The translations under genes and the position numbers were made by a program. Under the pieces are notes generated by a model. It was not told where the DNA came from. It saw only the letters and a program-made list of their open reading frames with translations, and searched no databases. Below, one piece after another: positions 45,284 through 53,705 of a stretch of DNA of 64,000 nucleotides. The DNA comes from Mesorhizobium sp. B2-7-1 (GTDB lineage Bacteria; Pseudomonadota; Alphaproteobacteria; Rhizobiales; Rhizobiaceae), in the NCBI RefSeq assembly GCF_006440735.1, contig NZ_VFUA01000018.1:1-64000 (forward strand), in the 5' to 3' direction. Within the stretch, counting starts at the first letter, position 1. Every line of letters begins with the position of its first letter.

Positions 45284-45299
45284 TGGCATACGACTTGCT
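45284..45299 (+). promoter_or_regulatory. Sigma-54 promoter of glnII
   Basis: TGGCAT-N5-TTGCT with GG and GC separated by exactly 10 bp, close to the TGGCAC-N5-TTGCW consensus, 82 bp before the ATG. NtrC-dependent, nitrogen-limited expression is expected. Confidence 0.85.
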
Positions 45300-45381
45300 T
45301 TTTTAATCATCGGCAGGCCGGCTTGATCCGGCCATGCATCGATGCCGCCATGGCGGCGTCCAAGCAACGAGAGGCACTGGA

Positions 45382-46422
45382 ATGACCAAATACAAGCTCG
45401 AGTATATCTGGCTCGACGGATACGTCCCGACCCCCAGCCTGCGCGGCAAGACCCAGATCAAGGAATTTGCCGAGTTCCCGACGCTCGAGCAGCTGCCACT
45501 GTGGGGTTTCGACGGCTCCTCGACAAACCAGGCCGAGGGCCGCAGCTCCGACTGCGTGCTGAAGCCCGTCGCCGTCTATCCGGATCCGGCCCGCACCAAC
45601 GGTGTTCTCGTGATGTGCGAAGTCATGATGCCCGATGGCGTCACCCCGCATGAATCGAACAGCCGCGCGACCATCCTCGACGACGAGGGTGCCTGGTTCG
45701 GCTTCGAGCAGGAGTATTTCTTCTACAAGGACGGCCGGCCTCTGGGCTTCCCCGAAAGCGGCTATCCGGCGCCGCAAGGCCCGTATTACACCGGCGTCGG
45801 TTACAAGAACGTCGGCGACGTCGCCCGCCAGATCGTCGAGGAGCATCTCGATCTCTGCCTCGCCGCCGGCATCAACCACGAAGGCATCAACGCCGAGGTG
45901 GCCAAGGGTCAGTGGGAATTCCAGATCTTCGGCAAGGGCTCCAAGAAGGCCGCCGACCAGATGTGGATGGCTCGCTACCTGCTGCTGCGCCTGACCGAGA
46001 AATACGGGATCGACATCGAGTTCCACTGCAAGCCGCTCGGCGACACGGACTGGAACGGCTCGGGCATGCACTGCAACTTCTCGACCAGCTACATGCGCGA
46101 AGTCGGCGGCAAGGCTTATTTCGAGGCGCTGATGGCGCAGTTCGAAAAGAACCTGATGGATCACATCGCCGTCTACGGTCCGGACAACGACAAGCGCCTG
46201 ACCGGCAAGCATGAAACCGCGCCGTGGAACAAGTTTTCCTACGGCGTCGCCGACCGCGGCGCCTCGATCCGCGTGCCGCACTCCTTCGTCAAGAACGACT
46301 ACAAGGGCTACCTGGAAGATCGTCGCCCGAACTCGCAGGGCGACCCCTACCAGATCGCTTCGCAGGTCTTGAAGACGATCTCGGAAGTCGCAACCGACGC
46401 AAAGGTTTCGGCCGCCGCTTGA
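45382..46422 (+). CDS. glnII: Glutamine synthetase type II (GSII)
   Basis: Octameric eukaryote-like glutamine synthetase, 346 aa, making glutamine from glutamate, ammonia and ATP. Begins TKYKLEYIWLDGYVPTPSLR; LPLWGFDGSSTNQAEGRSSD, FGFEQEYFFYKDGRPLGFP and KPLGDTDWNGSGMHCNFST carry the metal and substrate ligands. Unlike GSI it has no adenylylation loop, so control is at transcription (sigma-54/NtrC) and by gstI. ATG 45382 is preferred to the longer frame. Terminator at 46454. Confidence 0.97.
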   Translation: MTKYKLEYIWLDGYVPTPSLRGKTQIKEFAEFPTLEQLPLWGFDGSSTNQAEGRSSDCVLKPVAVYPDPARTNGVLVMCEVMMPDGVTPHESNSRATILDDEGAWFGFEQEYFFYKDGRPLGFPESGYPAPQGPYYTGVGYKNVGDVARQIVEEHLDLCLAAGINHEGINAEVAKGQWEFQIFGKGSKKAADQMWMARYLLLRLTEKYGIDIEFHCKPLGDTDWNGSGMHCNFSTSYMREVGGKAYFEALMAQFEKNLMDHIAVYGPDNDKRLTGKHETAPWNKFSYGVADRGASIRVPHSFVKNDYKGYLEDRRPNSQGDPYQIASQVLKTISEVATDAKVSAAA

Positions 46423-46453
46423 TCTTCAGCCTGCGGCCTATCAAAGAAAAAAG

Positions 46454-46481
46454 CCCCGGCGGGTCAACGCCGGGGTTTTTT
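46454..46481 (+). terminator. Terminator of glnII (probably bidirectional)
   Basis: CCCCGGCG/CGCCGGGG with a 6-nt loop, followed by T6 and preceded by an A-run, between convergent glnII and the P1 peptidase gene. Confidence 0.9.
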
Positions 46482-46520
46482 GCTTGGCGACTGCCGGCGA
46501 GAGAGCTCCGCCCGCTGCCG

Positions 46521-47687
46521 TCAGCCGGCAATGACGCCGCGCGCTTTGAGCGCCGCCACCACCTTGGCATGCGGCAGGGCAGGCGTGCGGTTGCCGTCGC
46601 GGCCGACCATATCCGTGTTGGCGATGAGTGCGTTGAGCACGGCTTCCTCGGTCGCCTGCACGACGGCCGTGTAGAAATCGTCCATGCGGCCCCAGGGGAT
46701 GAAGTTCATGTGGCTGTAGCTCTCCTCGCCGGGGACGCCCTTGGGAAAGCGGCCGTTGAGCGCGTCCTGATTGGCGGTCGAGAAGGCGAGGAAGATGTCG
46801 CCGGAGAAATGCGAGCCGGCGGTGCCAGTGCGCCCCAGCCCAAGCGGCACGCGCCGCGCCAGCGCCTTGCACTGTCCAGGCAGCAGCGGCGCGTCGGTGG
46901 CGACGATGCCGATGCAGGAACCGGCGCCGGTCGGCCCGCCGCTGAAATAGGCCTCCATCGGATTGTCGGCCGCAAGCTCCTGTCCAAGTGGCACACCGGC
47001 GATGCTGAGCTCGTTGCGCGAACCGAAATTGGCCTGCAGGAAGACGCCGACCGTGTAGGCGCGATGGCCGTAGTCGACGGTCCGCGAAGCGCTGCCGGAG
47101 CCGCCCTTGAAGGCGTAGCAATTCATGCCGGTGCCGCCGCCGACCGATCCTTCCTCGATGGCCCCGCCGGCTGCATTGTCGATCGCCTCGATCGCGTGGT
47201 CGACCGTGACATGCGAGCCGTTGATGTCGTTGAGATAGCCATCCCAGGTTTCGGCCACCACCGGCAGCAGCCATTGGTTCGCCACATCGGGCTTGTTGCG
47301 CGCCACCCAGTCGATGACGCCGCGATGGCAGGGGCCGACCGCATGCGTGTTGGTGATGAGGATCGGCATCGAGAGGCTGCCGGCTTCCTCCAGCCATGAC
47401 GCGCCGGTCATCTCGCCATTGCCGTTGAAGGAATGATAGCCGGCAGCCAAAGCCGCACCGACGCCGTCGCGGCCGAGCGGCAGGATCGCGGTGACGCCGG
47501 TACGAACCGGCCCGTGCCCGAGGCTGAGTTTTCCGTCGCCTTTGATCAGCGTCGAATAGCCGACGAGCACGCCATCGACATCGGTGATGGCGTTGGCAGG
47601 CCCCGGCGTGCCCGGCAGCGGAATGCCAAGGCCGCGGGCGCGCATCTTGCCGGCCGGCGTGGTGATCGAGGCAGCTCGTTGGTCCAT
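46521..47687 (-). CDS. P1 family (DmpA-type) aminopeptidase
   Basis: 388 aa, N-terminal-nucleophile type self-cleaving peptidase family. Conserved parts are RARGLGIPLPGTPGPANAIT, the N-terminal region ITDVDGVLVGYSTLI, the VGGGTGMNCYAFKGGSGSAS block and the QANFGSRNEL segment, in which the Gly-Ser bond is the likely autocleavage site generating the catalytic Ser. Such enzymes act on beta-alanyl or D-amino-acid dipeptides and related amides. ATG 47687 is 31 bp after the TetR stop, so it shares an operon with that regulator. Confidence 0.85.
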   Translation of the reverse strand: MDQRAASITTPAGKMRARGLGIPLPGTPGPANAITDVDGVLVGYSTLIKGDGKLSLGHGPVRTGVTAILPLGRDGVGAALAAGYHSFNGNGEMTGASWLEEAGSLSMPILITNTHAVGPCHRGVIDWVARNKPDVANQWLLPVVAETWDGYLNDINGSHVTVDHAIEAIDNAAGGAIEEGSVGGGTGMNCYAFKGGSGSASRTVDYGHRAYTVGVFLQANFGSRNELSIAGVPLGQELAADNPMEAYFSGGPTGAGSCIGIVATDAPLLPGQCKALARRVPLGLGRTGTAGSHFSGDIFLAFSTANQDALNGRFPKGVPGEESYSHMNFIPWGRMDDFYTAVVQATEEAVLNALIANTDMVGRDGNRTPALPHAKVVAALKARGVIAG

Positions 47688-47718
47688 GCGAAAGGATGCT
47701 CCGTTGATAATGGCCGGC

Positions 47719-48321
47719 TCAGCCAAGGCTGCAGCCGGTCGCAAGTTCGGCGTAGCCGGTGAGGATCGCCATCGCCGAGGCGTGGTCGACAGCCGGCACG
47801 ACGTTGACGAGGTGGAGGCCGAGACCGTCTTCCAGGACGACGAGACCGCGCGCGATGATTTCGCTCGCCGCGTTCAGTTTGAAGACGCCGGTGGCCGCGC
47901 CCGCCTCCAGGATGCCGACATAGATCGCCACCTGGCGCTCGAACAGCGTGATGTGGCGGGCGGCATAGCTGGCATCCGAGCGCGAATAGGCGCCGAGCTC
48001 CAACAGGAGCCGGCAAAGTTGGTCGTCCGGATCGGTCGGCAGGCCGCTATCCAGCATCGTTTTCAGCCGCGCTCTCGGATTGGCGATCGCGGCGACCGCT
48101 GCCGCGCGTTGCGTGCAGAAGCGCTCGACCGCCTTCTTCTGCACGTCGTCCAGCAGATCCTTGAGGCCGGGATAATAATAGAGCAGGGCGCTCGAGCTCA
48201 TGCCCGCCTCATTGGCCACGTCGCGCAAGGTGACGCCGGCGAGGCCGCGTTTGGCGATCATCGATTCGGCTGCCGCGACCAGCGTCAGGCGGCGATCGGT
48301 CTGTGTCTTCGGTCTGCCCAT
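47719..48321 (-). CDS. TetR family transcriptional regulator
   Basis: 200 aa. N-terminal HTH (LTLVAAAESMIAKRGLAGVT, LRDVANEAGMSSSALLYYYP) and a helical C-terminal ligand domain. ATG 48321 has AGGAAACG upstream; the longer frame to 48447 runs into the shared promoter region. Divergent from an APC permease and upstream of a P1 peptidase: together they look like an uptake-and-hydrolysis unit for an amide or peptide under one repressor. Confidence 0.88.
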   Translation of the reverse strand: MGRPKTQTDRRLTLVAAAESMIAKRGLAGVTLRDVANEAGMSSSALLYYYPGLKDLLDDVQKKAVERFCTQRAAAVAAIANPRARLKTMLDSGLPTDPDDQLCRLLLELGAYSRSDASYAARHITLFERQVAIYVGILEAGAATGVFKLNAASEIIARGLVVLEDGLGLHLVNVVPAVDHASAMAILTGYAELATGCSLG

Positions 48322-48390
48322 TTCGTTTCCTGAATTTGATTCAATAAAAACTGGCCTGTGGGTTTTTGCAAGCCTGCCTATCGCATATTT

Positions 48391-48409
48391 GTTGACGGTA
48401 TGTGTCAAC
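48391..48409. promoter_or_regulatory. Candidate operator GTTGAC-N7-GTCAAC
   Basis: Perfect 6-bp arms with a 7-bp centre in the divergent gap between the TetR gene and the APC permease gene. Confidence 0.5.
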
Positions 48410-48466
48410 GCAGATAGCTTCCGCTGCGGATAGTAATTTTTATCCAATTAAAAAAAGGGGAGGATA

Positions 48467-49891
48467 ATGTCTACAAACGAAGCCACTACGACGGCCGCCG
48501 ACAAGGCCGCGCCCGGCGCCAAGGGCCTGGACCGGGCGCTGAACGCGCTGGGCACGCTGATGATCGTGCTATCGGCGGTGACGCCGGCATCATCCGTCTT
48601 CATCATCGTGCCGGGCGTCATCGCGCTTGCCGGCACAGGATCGTTTCTGAGCTTCGTGATCGCGGCCGTCATCGGCCTGTTCATGGCCTTCGTCTATGCC
48701 GAGCTTTCCTCGGCCTATCCGATGGCCGGCGGCGAATACACCATGATCGGCCGCACGCTCGGCCGCTTCTGGGGTTTCGTCACGCTGGTGCTGGTGTTCG
48801 TGTCGATCGTGCTGATCGTCGCGGTCATCGCGCTCGGCGTCGGCACCTATCTCGGCGTCCTCATTCCCAACCTCAGCCCGCAATGGGTGGGCGTGGTGAC
48901 GATCATCCTGGCCGGCGCGGTCGCCGCCATGCGCATCAAGCTCAACGCCTTCGTCACCGGCATCTTCCTCGGCATCGAGATGCTGGCGCTGCTGGTCCTG
49001 ATCTGGCTCGGCTTCACCCATATCGAGCGGCCGCTCTCCAGCCTGTTCACCACGCCGCAACTGCTCGACGCCACGACCAACACGCTGGTCCCGGCCTCGG
49101 CGGCGATCATCCTCGCATCCACCGCCGTGTCGCTCTTTGCCTATAATGGCTATGGCGCCGCCGCCTATTTTGGCGAGGAGACGCACGATGCCAAGCGCAA
49201 CATCGGCAAGGTGGTGCTCTGGGCGCTGGTGATCACGGTCGCGGCCGAGCTCATCCCGCTGACCGCGGTGCTCCTCGGCGCGCCGGATCTCGTCGGCCTG
49301 CTCTCAGCGCCCCAGAAGATTGAGTATTTCCTCGAGGCGCGCGGCGGCCATTGGCTGACCGTGGCGATCAGCCTGGCGATCGCAGTGGCCATCTTCAACG
49401 CCGTCATCGCCATCATCCTGCAGGCGGCACGGCTGCTCTTCAGCTCCGGCCGCGACAAGACCTGGTTCGGTCCGATCAACGCCGCGGTCGCATCCGTCCA
49501 CGGCACTTACGCTTCGCCATGGATCGCAACCATCGTCGTGGTGGTGCTGGCGGCACTTGCCTGCTTCATCGACCTCAACCTGCTGCTCGTCGTCAGCGGC
49601 ACGTCGCTGGTGGTGATCTATGCGCTGCTGTGCGTCGCCGTCTTCGCAGGTCGCCGCAACGGCACCACTTCGGGCGGCCACTATCGCATGCCGCTGTTCC
49701 CGGTGCCGGCGATCCTTGCCTTCGTGGCGCTGGTCTATGTCGCCTACCAGAACTGGCTCGACGCCGCCTTCGGCCGTCCGAGCCTGATCGCGACGCTGGC
49801 GATCATGGCCGTCGCCGCGATCTACTTCCTGCTGTTCCTGGCGCGCCGCGCCGACTGGACGCTGCACGGACCCGACGAGCTTGCGGGATAG
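48467..49891 (+). CDS. APC family amino acid/polyamine permease
   Basis: A 474-aa inner-membrane permease with about 12 helices. Conserved segments are FIIVPGVIALAGTGSFLSFV, YAELSSAYPMAGGEYTMIGR (substrate site, helices 2-3) and SLFAYNGYGAAAYFGEETHD (helix 6), then RNIGKVVLWALVITVAAELI. The substrate is unknown, likely an amino acid or amine that the neighbouring peptidase produces or that the TetR regulator senses. GGGGAGGATA precedes the ATG. Terminator at 49922. Confidence 0.88.
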   Translation: MSTNEATTTAADKAAPGAKGLDRALNALGTLMIVLSAVTPASSVFIIVPGVIALAGTGSFLSFVIAAVIGLFMAFVYAELSSAYPMAGGEYTMIGRTLGRFWGFVTLVLVFVSIVLIVAVIALGVGTYLGVLIPNLSPQWVGVVTIILAGAVAAMRIKLNAFVTGIFLGIEMLALLVLIWLGFTHIERPLSSLFTTPQLLDATTNTLVPASAAIILASTAVSLFAYNGYGAAAYFGEETHDAKRNIGKVVLWALVITVAAELIPLTAVLLGAPDLVGLLSAPQKIEYFLEARGGHWLTVAISLAIAVAIFNAVIAIILQAARLLFSSGRDKTWFGPINAAVASVHGTYASPWIATIVVVVLAALACFIDLNLLLVVSGTSLVVIYALLCVAVFAGRRNGTTSGGHYRMPLFPVPAILAFVALVYVAYQNWLDAAFGRPSLIATLAIMAVAAIYFLLFLARRADWTLHGPDELAG

Positions 49892-49921
49892 GCGTCAGCC
49901 CTCCGACACCTGTCCATGCGA

Positions 49922-49952
49922 GAACCCCGGCGAAACGCCGGGGTTCTTTTTT
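49922..49952 (+). terminator. Terminator of the APC permease gene
   Basis: GAACCCCGGCG/CGCCGGGGTTC with AAA loop, then T6. Confidence 0.92.
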
Positions 49953-49994
49953 GCGCTCGGAGAACGATCTTGAAAACCTGTCTCCAAAAATGAA

Positions 49995-50026
49995 AAGCCC
50001 TTGGAGGCAATGACCTCCAAGGGCTT
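49995..50026 (-). terminator. Terminator of glnA
   Basis: AAGCCCTTGGAGG/CCTCCAAGGGCTT (13-bp perfect stem, 6-nt loop); on the minus strand it is followed by TTCATTTTT. Confidence 0.85.
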
Positions 50027-50049
50027 CATTTCAGTATCCGATCAGAAGC

Positions 50050-51459
50050 TTAGACCGAATAGTACATGTCATACTCGACCGGATGCGGGGTCATTTCGAA
50101 GCGCATGACCTCGGCCATCTTGAGCTCGATATAGGAGTCGATCTGGTCGTCGTCGAAGACGCCGCCGGCCTTCAGGAAGCCGCGGTCCTTGTCGAGGCTC
50201 TGCAGCGCTTCGCGCAGCGAGCCGCAGACCGTCGGGATCTTCTTCAGCTCCTTCGGCGGCAGATCATAGAGATCCTTGTCCATCGGCTGTCCGGGATGGA
50301 TCTTGTTCTTGATGCCGTCGAGGCCGGCCATCAGCATGGCGGCGAATCCGAGATAAGGGTTCGCTCCCGGATCGGGGAAGCGAACTTCGACGCGCTTCGA
50401 CTTCGGCGAGTTGCCGAATGGGATGCGGCAGGAAGCCGAACGGTTGCGCGCCGAATAGGCGAGCAGCACCGGCGCTTCATAGCCCGGCACCAGACGCTTG
50501 TAGGAGTTGGTGAGCGGGTTGGTGAAGGCGTTGATCGCCTTGGCGTGCTTGATGATGCCGCCGATATAGAACAGGCAGCTTTCCGACAGGCCGGCATATT
50601 CGTTGCCGGCGAAGGTCGGCTTGCCGCCCTTCCAGATCGACTGGTGGACGTGCATGCCCGAGCCGTTGTCGCCGAACACCGGCTTCGGCATGAACGTGGC
50701 CGTCTTGCCATAGGCGTTGGCGACCTGGTGCACGACATACTTGTAGATCAGCATCTTGTCGGCGTTGCGCACCAGCGTGTCGAACTTGATGCCGAGCTCG
50801 TGCTGGGCGGCGGCGACCTCGTGATGGTGCTTTTCGACCCGAACGCCCATCTCGGCGAGCACGGTCAGCATTTCGGAGCGCATGTCCTGGCAGGAGTCGA
50901 TCGGCGGCACCGGGAAATAGCCGCCCTTGATGCGCGGACGGTGGCCGAGGTTCCCGGTCTCGTAGTCGGTGTCGTCGTTGGAGGGCAGTTCGGTCGAGTC
51001 GAGGCGGAAGCCGGTGTTGTAGGGATCGGCCTTGTACTTCACGTCGTCGAACACGAAGAACTCGGCCTCCGGGCCGACATAGATGGTGTCGCCGATGCCT
51101 TCTGACTTCATATAAGCCTCCGCCTTCTTGGCCGTGCCGCGCGGATCGCGGTTATAGGCCTCGCCGGAGACCGGATCGAGGATGTCGCACAGGATGACCA
51201 TGGTCGACTGGGCGAAGAACGGATCCATGTGGACGGTGTCCGTATCGGGCATAAGCACCATGTCGGACTCGTTGATCGCCTTCCAGCCGGCGATCGATGA
51301 GCCGTCGAACATGACGCCGTCGGCGAACATGTCTTCCTCGACCTCGACGACATCCATCGTCACATGCTGCAGCTTGCCCCGCGGATCGGTGAAGCGCAGG
51401 TCGACGAATTTCACGTCGTTGTCCTTGATCTGCTTCATGATGTCTTTGGCTGTCGTCAT
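50050..51459 (-). CDS. glnA: Glutamine synthetase type I
   Basis: Dodecameric bacterial glutamine synthetase, 469 aa. Landmarks are [16 protein letters not shown] with the start of the N-terminal domain, [12 protein letters not shown], the metal-ligand segment [39 protein letters not shown], and the adenylylation Tyr in [12 protein letters not shown], so GlnE regulation is expected. It follows glnB by 42 bp, and both read from the glnB sigma-54 promoter; a separate glnA promoter was not identified. Confidence 0.97.
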   Translation of the reverse strand: MTTAKDIMKQIKDNDVKFVDLRFTDPRGKLQHVTMDVVEVEEDMFADGVMFDGSSIAGWKAINESDMVLMPDTDTVHMDPFFAQSTMVILCDILDPVSGEAYNRDPRGTAKKAEAYMKSEGIGDTIYVGPEAEFFVFDDVKYKADPYNTGFRLDSTELPSNDDTDYETGNLGHRPRIKGGYFPVPPIDSCQDMRSEMLTVLAEMGVRVEKHHHEVAAAQHELGIKFDTLVRNADKMLIYKYVVHQVANAYGKTATFMPKPVFGDNGSGMHVHQSIWKGGKPTFAGNEYAGLSESCLFYIGGIIKHAKAINAFTNPLTNSYKRLVPGYEAPVLLAYSARNRSASCRIPFGNSPKSKRVEVRFPDPGANPYLGFAAMLMAGLDGIKNKIHPGQPMDKDLYDLPPKELKKIPTVCGSLREALQSLDKDRGFLKAGGVFDDDQIDSYIELKMAEVMRFEMTPHPVEYDMYYSV

Positions 51460-51501
51460 GTCATTTCTTCCCTGTGTGATGACGTCTGGAATGGGTTGGG
51501 G

Positions 51502-51897
<396 letters not shown>

Positions 51898-51901
51898 TCA
51901 A

Positions 51902-51916
51902 GCACGAACCGTGCCA
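51902..51916 (-). promoter_or_regulatory. Sigma-54 promoter of glnBA
   Basis: On the minus strand TGGCAC (51916-51911), 5-bp spacer, GTGC (51905-51902): perfect -24 box, near-perfect -12 box, about 62 bp before glnB. Confidence 0.75.
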
Positions 51917-52044
51917 ATCCCGAGGAGTGCGGACGGCGAGGGGCCTTTTCGAACCTATGCCGCGTCCGGATGCAAATTCGCGTCATCCGCTGCATCGGAT
52001 GCGTCATGGACGCCCAAACCCTATACATCGCTCCTCCTCACGTC

Positions 52045-52061
52045 TGCGCAAAAAATGGGCA
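52045..52061. promoter_or_regulatory. Candidate NtrC enhancer of glnBA
   Basis: TGCGCA-N5-TGGGCA matches 8 of 12 defined bases of TGCACY-N5-GGTGCA and is framed by GTCTGC and GCAGAC inverted ends (52042-52064 region). It lies about 130 bp upstream of the sigma-54 promoter. The rest of the 346-bp gap (51841-52187) shows no gene. Confidence 0.45.
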
Positions 52062-52187
52062 GACAGCGCAATTTGCAGGCGGAACCCCTCCCGGATGCGA
52101 CCGGACGCGCAGCAGATGCGCGGTCGCGCTGGTTTGCTTCGAACCGAAAACTGGACAATGCTTGATCGCATGGAGATCGGCAATCCC

Positions 52188-53705
52188 ATGCGCAATGAAC
52201 TTCTATCGCCGGCCGAAATGGCCGAGGCCGACCGGTTGGCGATCGCTGCCGGGCCGCTCGACGGTTATGGGTTGATGCAACGTGCCGGCGAGGCGGCCGC
52301 TGCCGTCGCGCTGGCGCGCTACCCTGGCGCGAAGAGGGTCCACGTGCTGTGCGGCCCCGGCAACAATGGCGGCGACGGCTATGTCGTGGCGCGGCTGCTG
52401 GCCGAGGCCGGCGTCGATGTGGCCCTGTGGGCGTCGGGCGAACCGCGGGCAGGCAGCGACGCCGCGCTCGCGGGGGCTGACTGCCCTCTGGAGCGGCACC
52501 CGCTTTCGGCCTTCACCGCGGAAGCCGGCTCGCTGGTTGTCGACGCGATCTATGGCGCGGGCTTGTCGAAGCCTCTCACCGGCGACGCCAAGGGCGCGGT
52601 CGACATCGTAACGGGGATGAACCTCCCGGTCGTCGCGATCGACCTGCCTTCGGGCGTATCCGGCGAAAGCGGCGAAGTCCTCGGCTCGGCATTTCGCGCG
52701 GTCCTCACGGTGACCTTCGCGCGAAAGAAGCCTGGGCACCTGCTTCTGCCTGGCCGCGAGCGATGCGGCGAGATCGTGTTGGCCGATATCGGCATTCTCG
52801 ACGAGATTATCGACGCGATCGCGCCGCAAACCTTCGAGAACCGGCCTGGACTCTGGATCGCGGACTTTCCCACGCCGGCCATCGACGCGCATAAATACAA
52901 GCGCGGCCACACGAGCGTCTTTTCGGGCGGACCATCCGTGACAGGCGCGGCGCGCCTTTCGGCGCTTGCGGCAGCCCGAAGCGGGGCAGGTGCCGTCACC
53001 ATGCTCTCGCCCGCCAACGCCATGCAGGTCAACGCGGCGCATCTGACCTCCATCATGCTACGCAAGGTCGATGCGATCGAGGACGTGCATGACCTTATCG
53101 GCGATCGCCGGCCATCGAGTTTTGTCCTCGGCCCCGGCTTCGGCATCGGCGACAAGGCACGCGATTTCACGCTCGCCGTGCTCGCCAAAAACCGCCAGGA
53201 CGGCGGCGTCGAGGGCCTCGTGCTCGACGCCGACGGCATCACGTCTTTCCGCAACGCGGCCTCGACGCTGTTCGAGGCGGCCGGCAGGCCGGACGCGCCG
53301 GCCTTGATCATGACGCCGCATGAGGGCGAGTTCGGCAGGCTGTTTGCCGACATTGCCGGCAACAAGGCGATGTCGAAGCTGGCCAAGGCGCGCGCCGCCG
53401 CAGAGCGCTCCAACGCCGTGATCGTCTATAAAGGCGCCGACAGCGTGATCGCATCGCCGGATGGCCGTGCCGCGATCAACAGCAATGGCGCGCCCTGGCT
53501 TGCCACCGCCGGCTCGGGCGACGTGCTGGCCGGCATCATTGCCGGGCTTCTCGCGCAAGGTATGCCGGCCTTCGAAGCGGCTTGCGCTGGGGTTTGGATT
53601 CATGCCGAAGCCGGCAGCCGCTTTGGGCCGGGTTTGATAGCCGAAGACCTGCCCCTGGCTATGGTGCCGGTTCTGCGTCAACTGATGGAGACCACTGTCC
53701 GATGA
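52188..53705 (+). CDS. nnr: Bifunctional NAD(P)H-hydrate epimerase / ADP-dependent dehydratase
   Basis: A 505-aa repair enzyme that returns hydrated NADH and NADPH to the active form. The N-terminal YjeF epimerase domain (residues 1 to about 215) shows LCGPGNNGGDGYVVARLL and VVAIDLPSGVSG; the C-terminal ribokinase-like dehydratase domain shows HKYKRGHTSVFSGG, TPHEGEFGRLF and GAPWLATAGSGDVLAG. ATG 52188 has GGAGA about 11 bp upstream; ATGs at 52158 and 52170 are alternatives. The last bases overlap the next gene (ATGA). Divergent from glnB, as in other alphaproteobacteria. Confidence 0.93.
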   Translation: MRNELLSPAEMAEADRLAIAAGPLDGYGLMQRAGEAAAAVALARYPGAKRVHVLCGPGNNGGDGYVVARLLAEAGVDVALWASGEPRAGSDAALAGADCPLERHPLSAFTAEAGSLVVDAIYGAGLSKPLTGDAKGAVDIVTGMNLPVVAIDLPSGVSGESGEVLGSAFRAVLTVTFARKKPGHLLLPGRERCGEIVLADIGILDEIIDAIAPQTFENRPGLWIADFPTPAIDAHKYKRGHTSVFSGGPSVTGAARLSALAAARSGAGAVTMLSPANAMQVNAAHLTSIMLRKVDAIEDVHDLIGDRRPSSFVLGPGFGIGDKARDFTLAVLAKNRQDGGVEGLVLDADGITSFRNAASTLFEAAGRPDAPALIMTPHEGEFGRLFADIAGNKAMSKLAKARAAAERSNAVIVYKGADSVIASPDGRAAINSNGAPWLATAGSGDVLAGIIAGLLAQGMPAFEAACAGVWIHAEAGSRFGPGLIAEDLPLAMVPVLRQLMETTVR

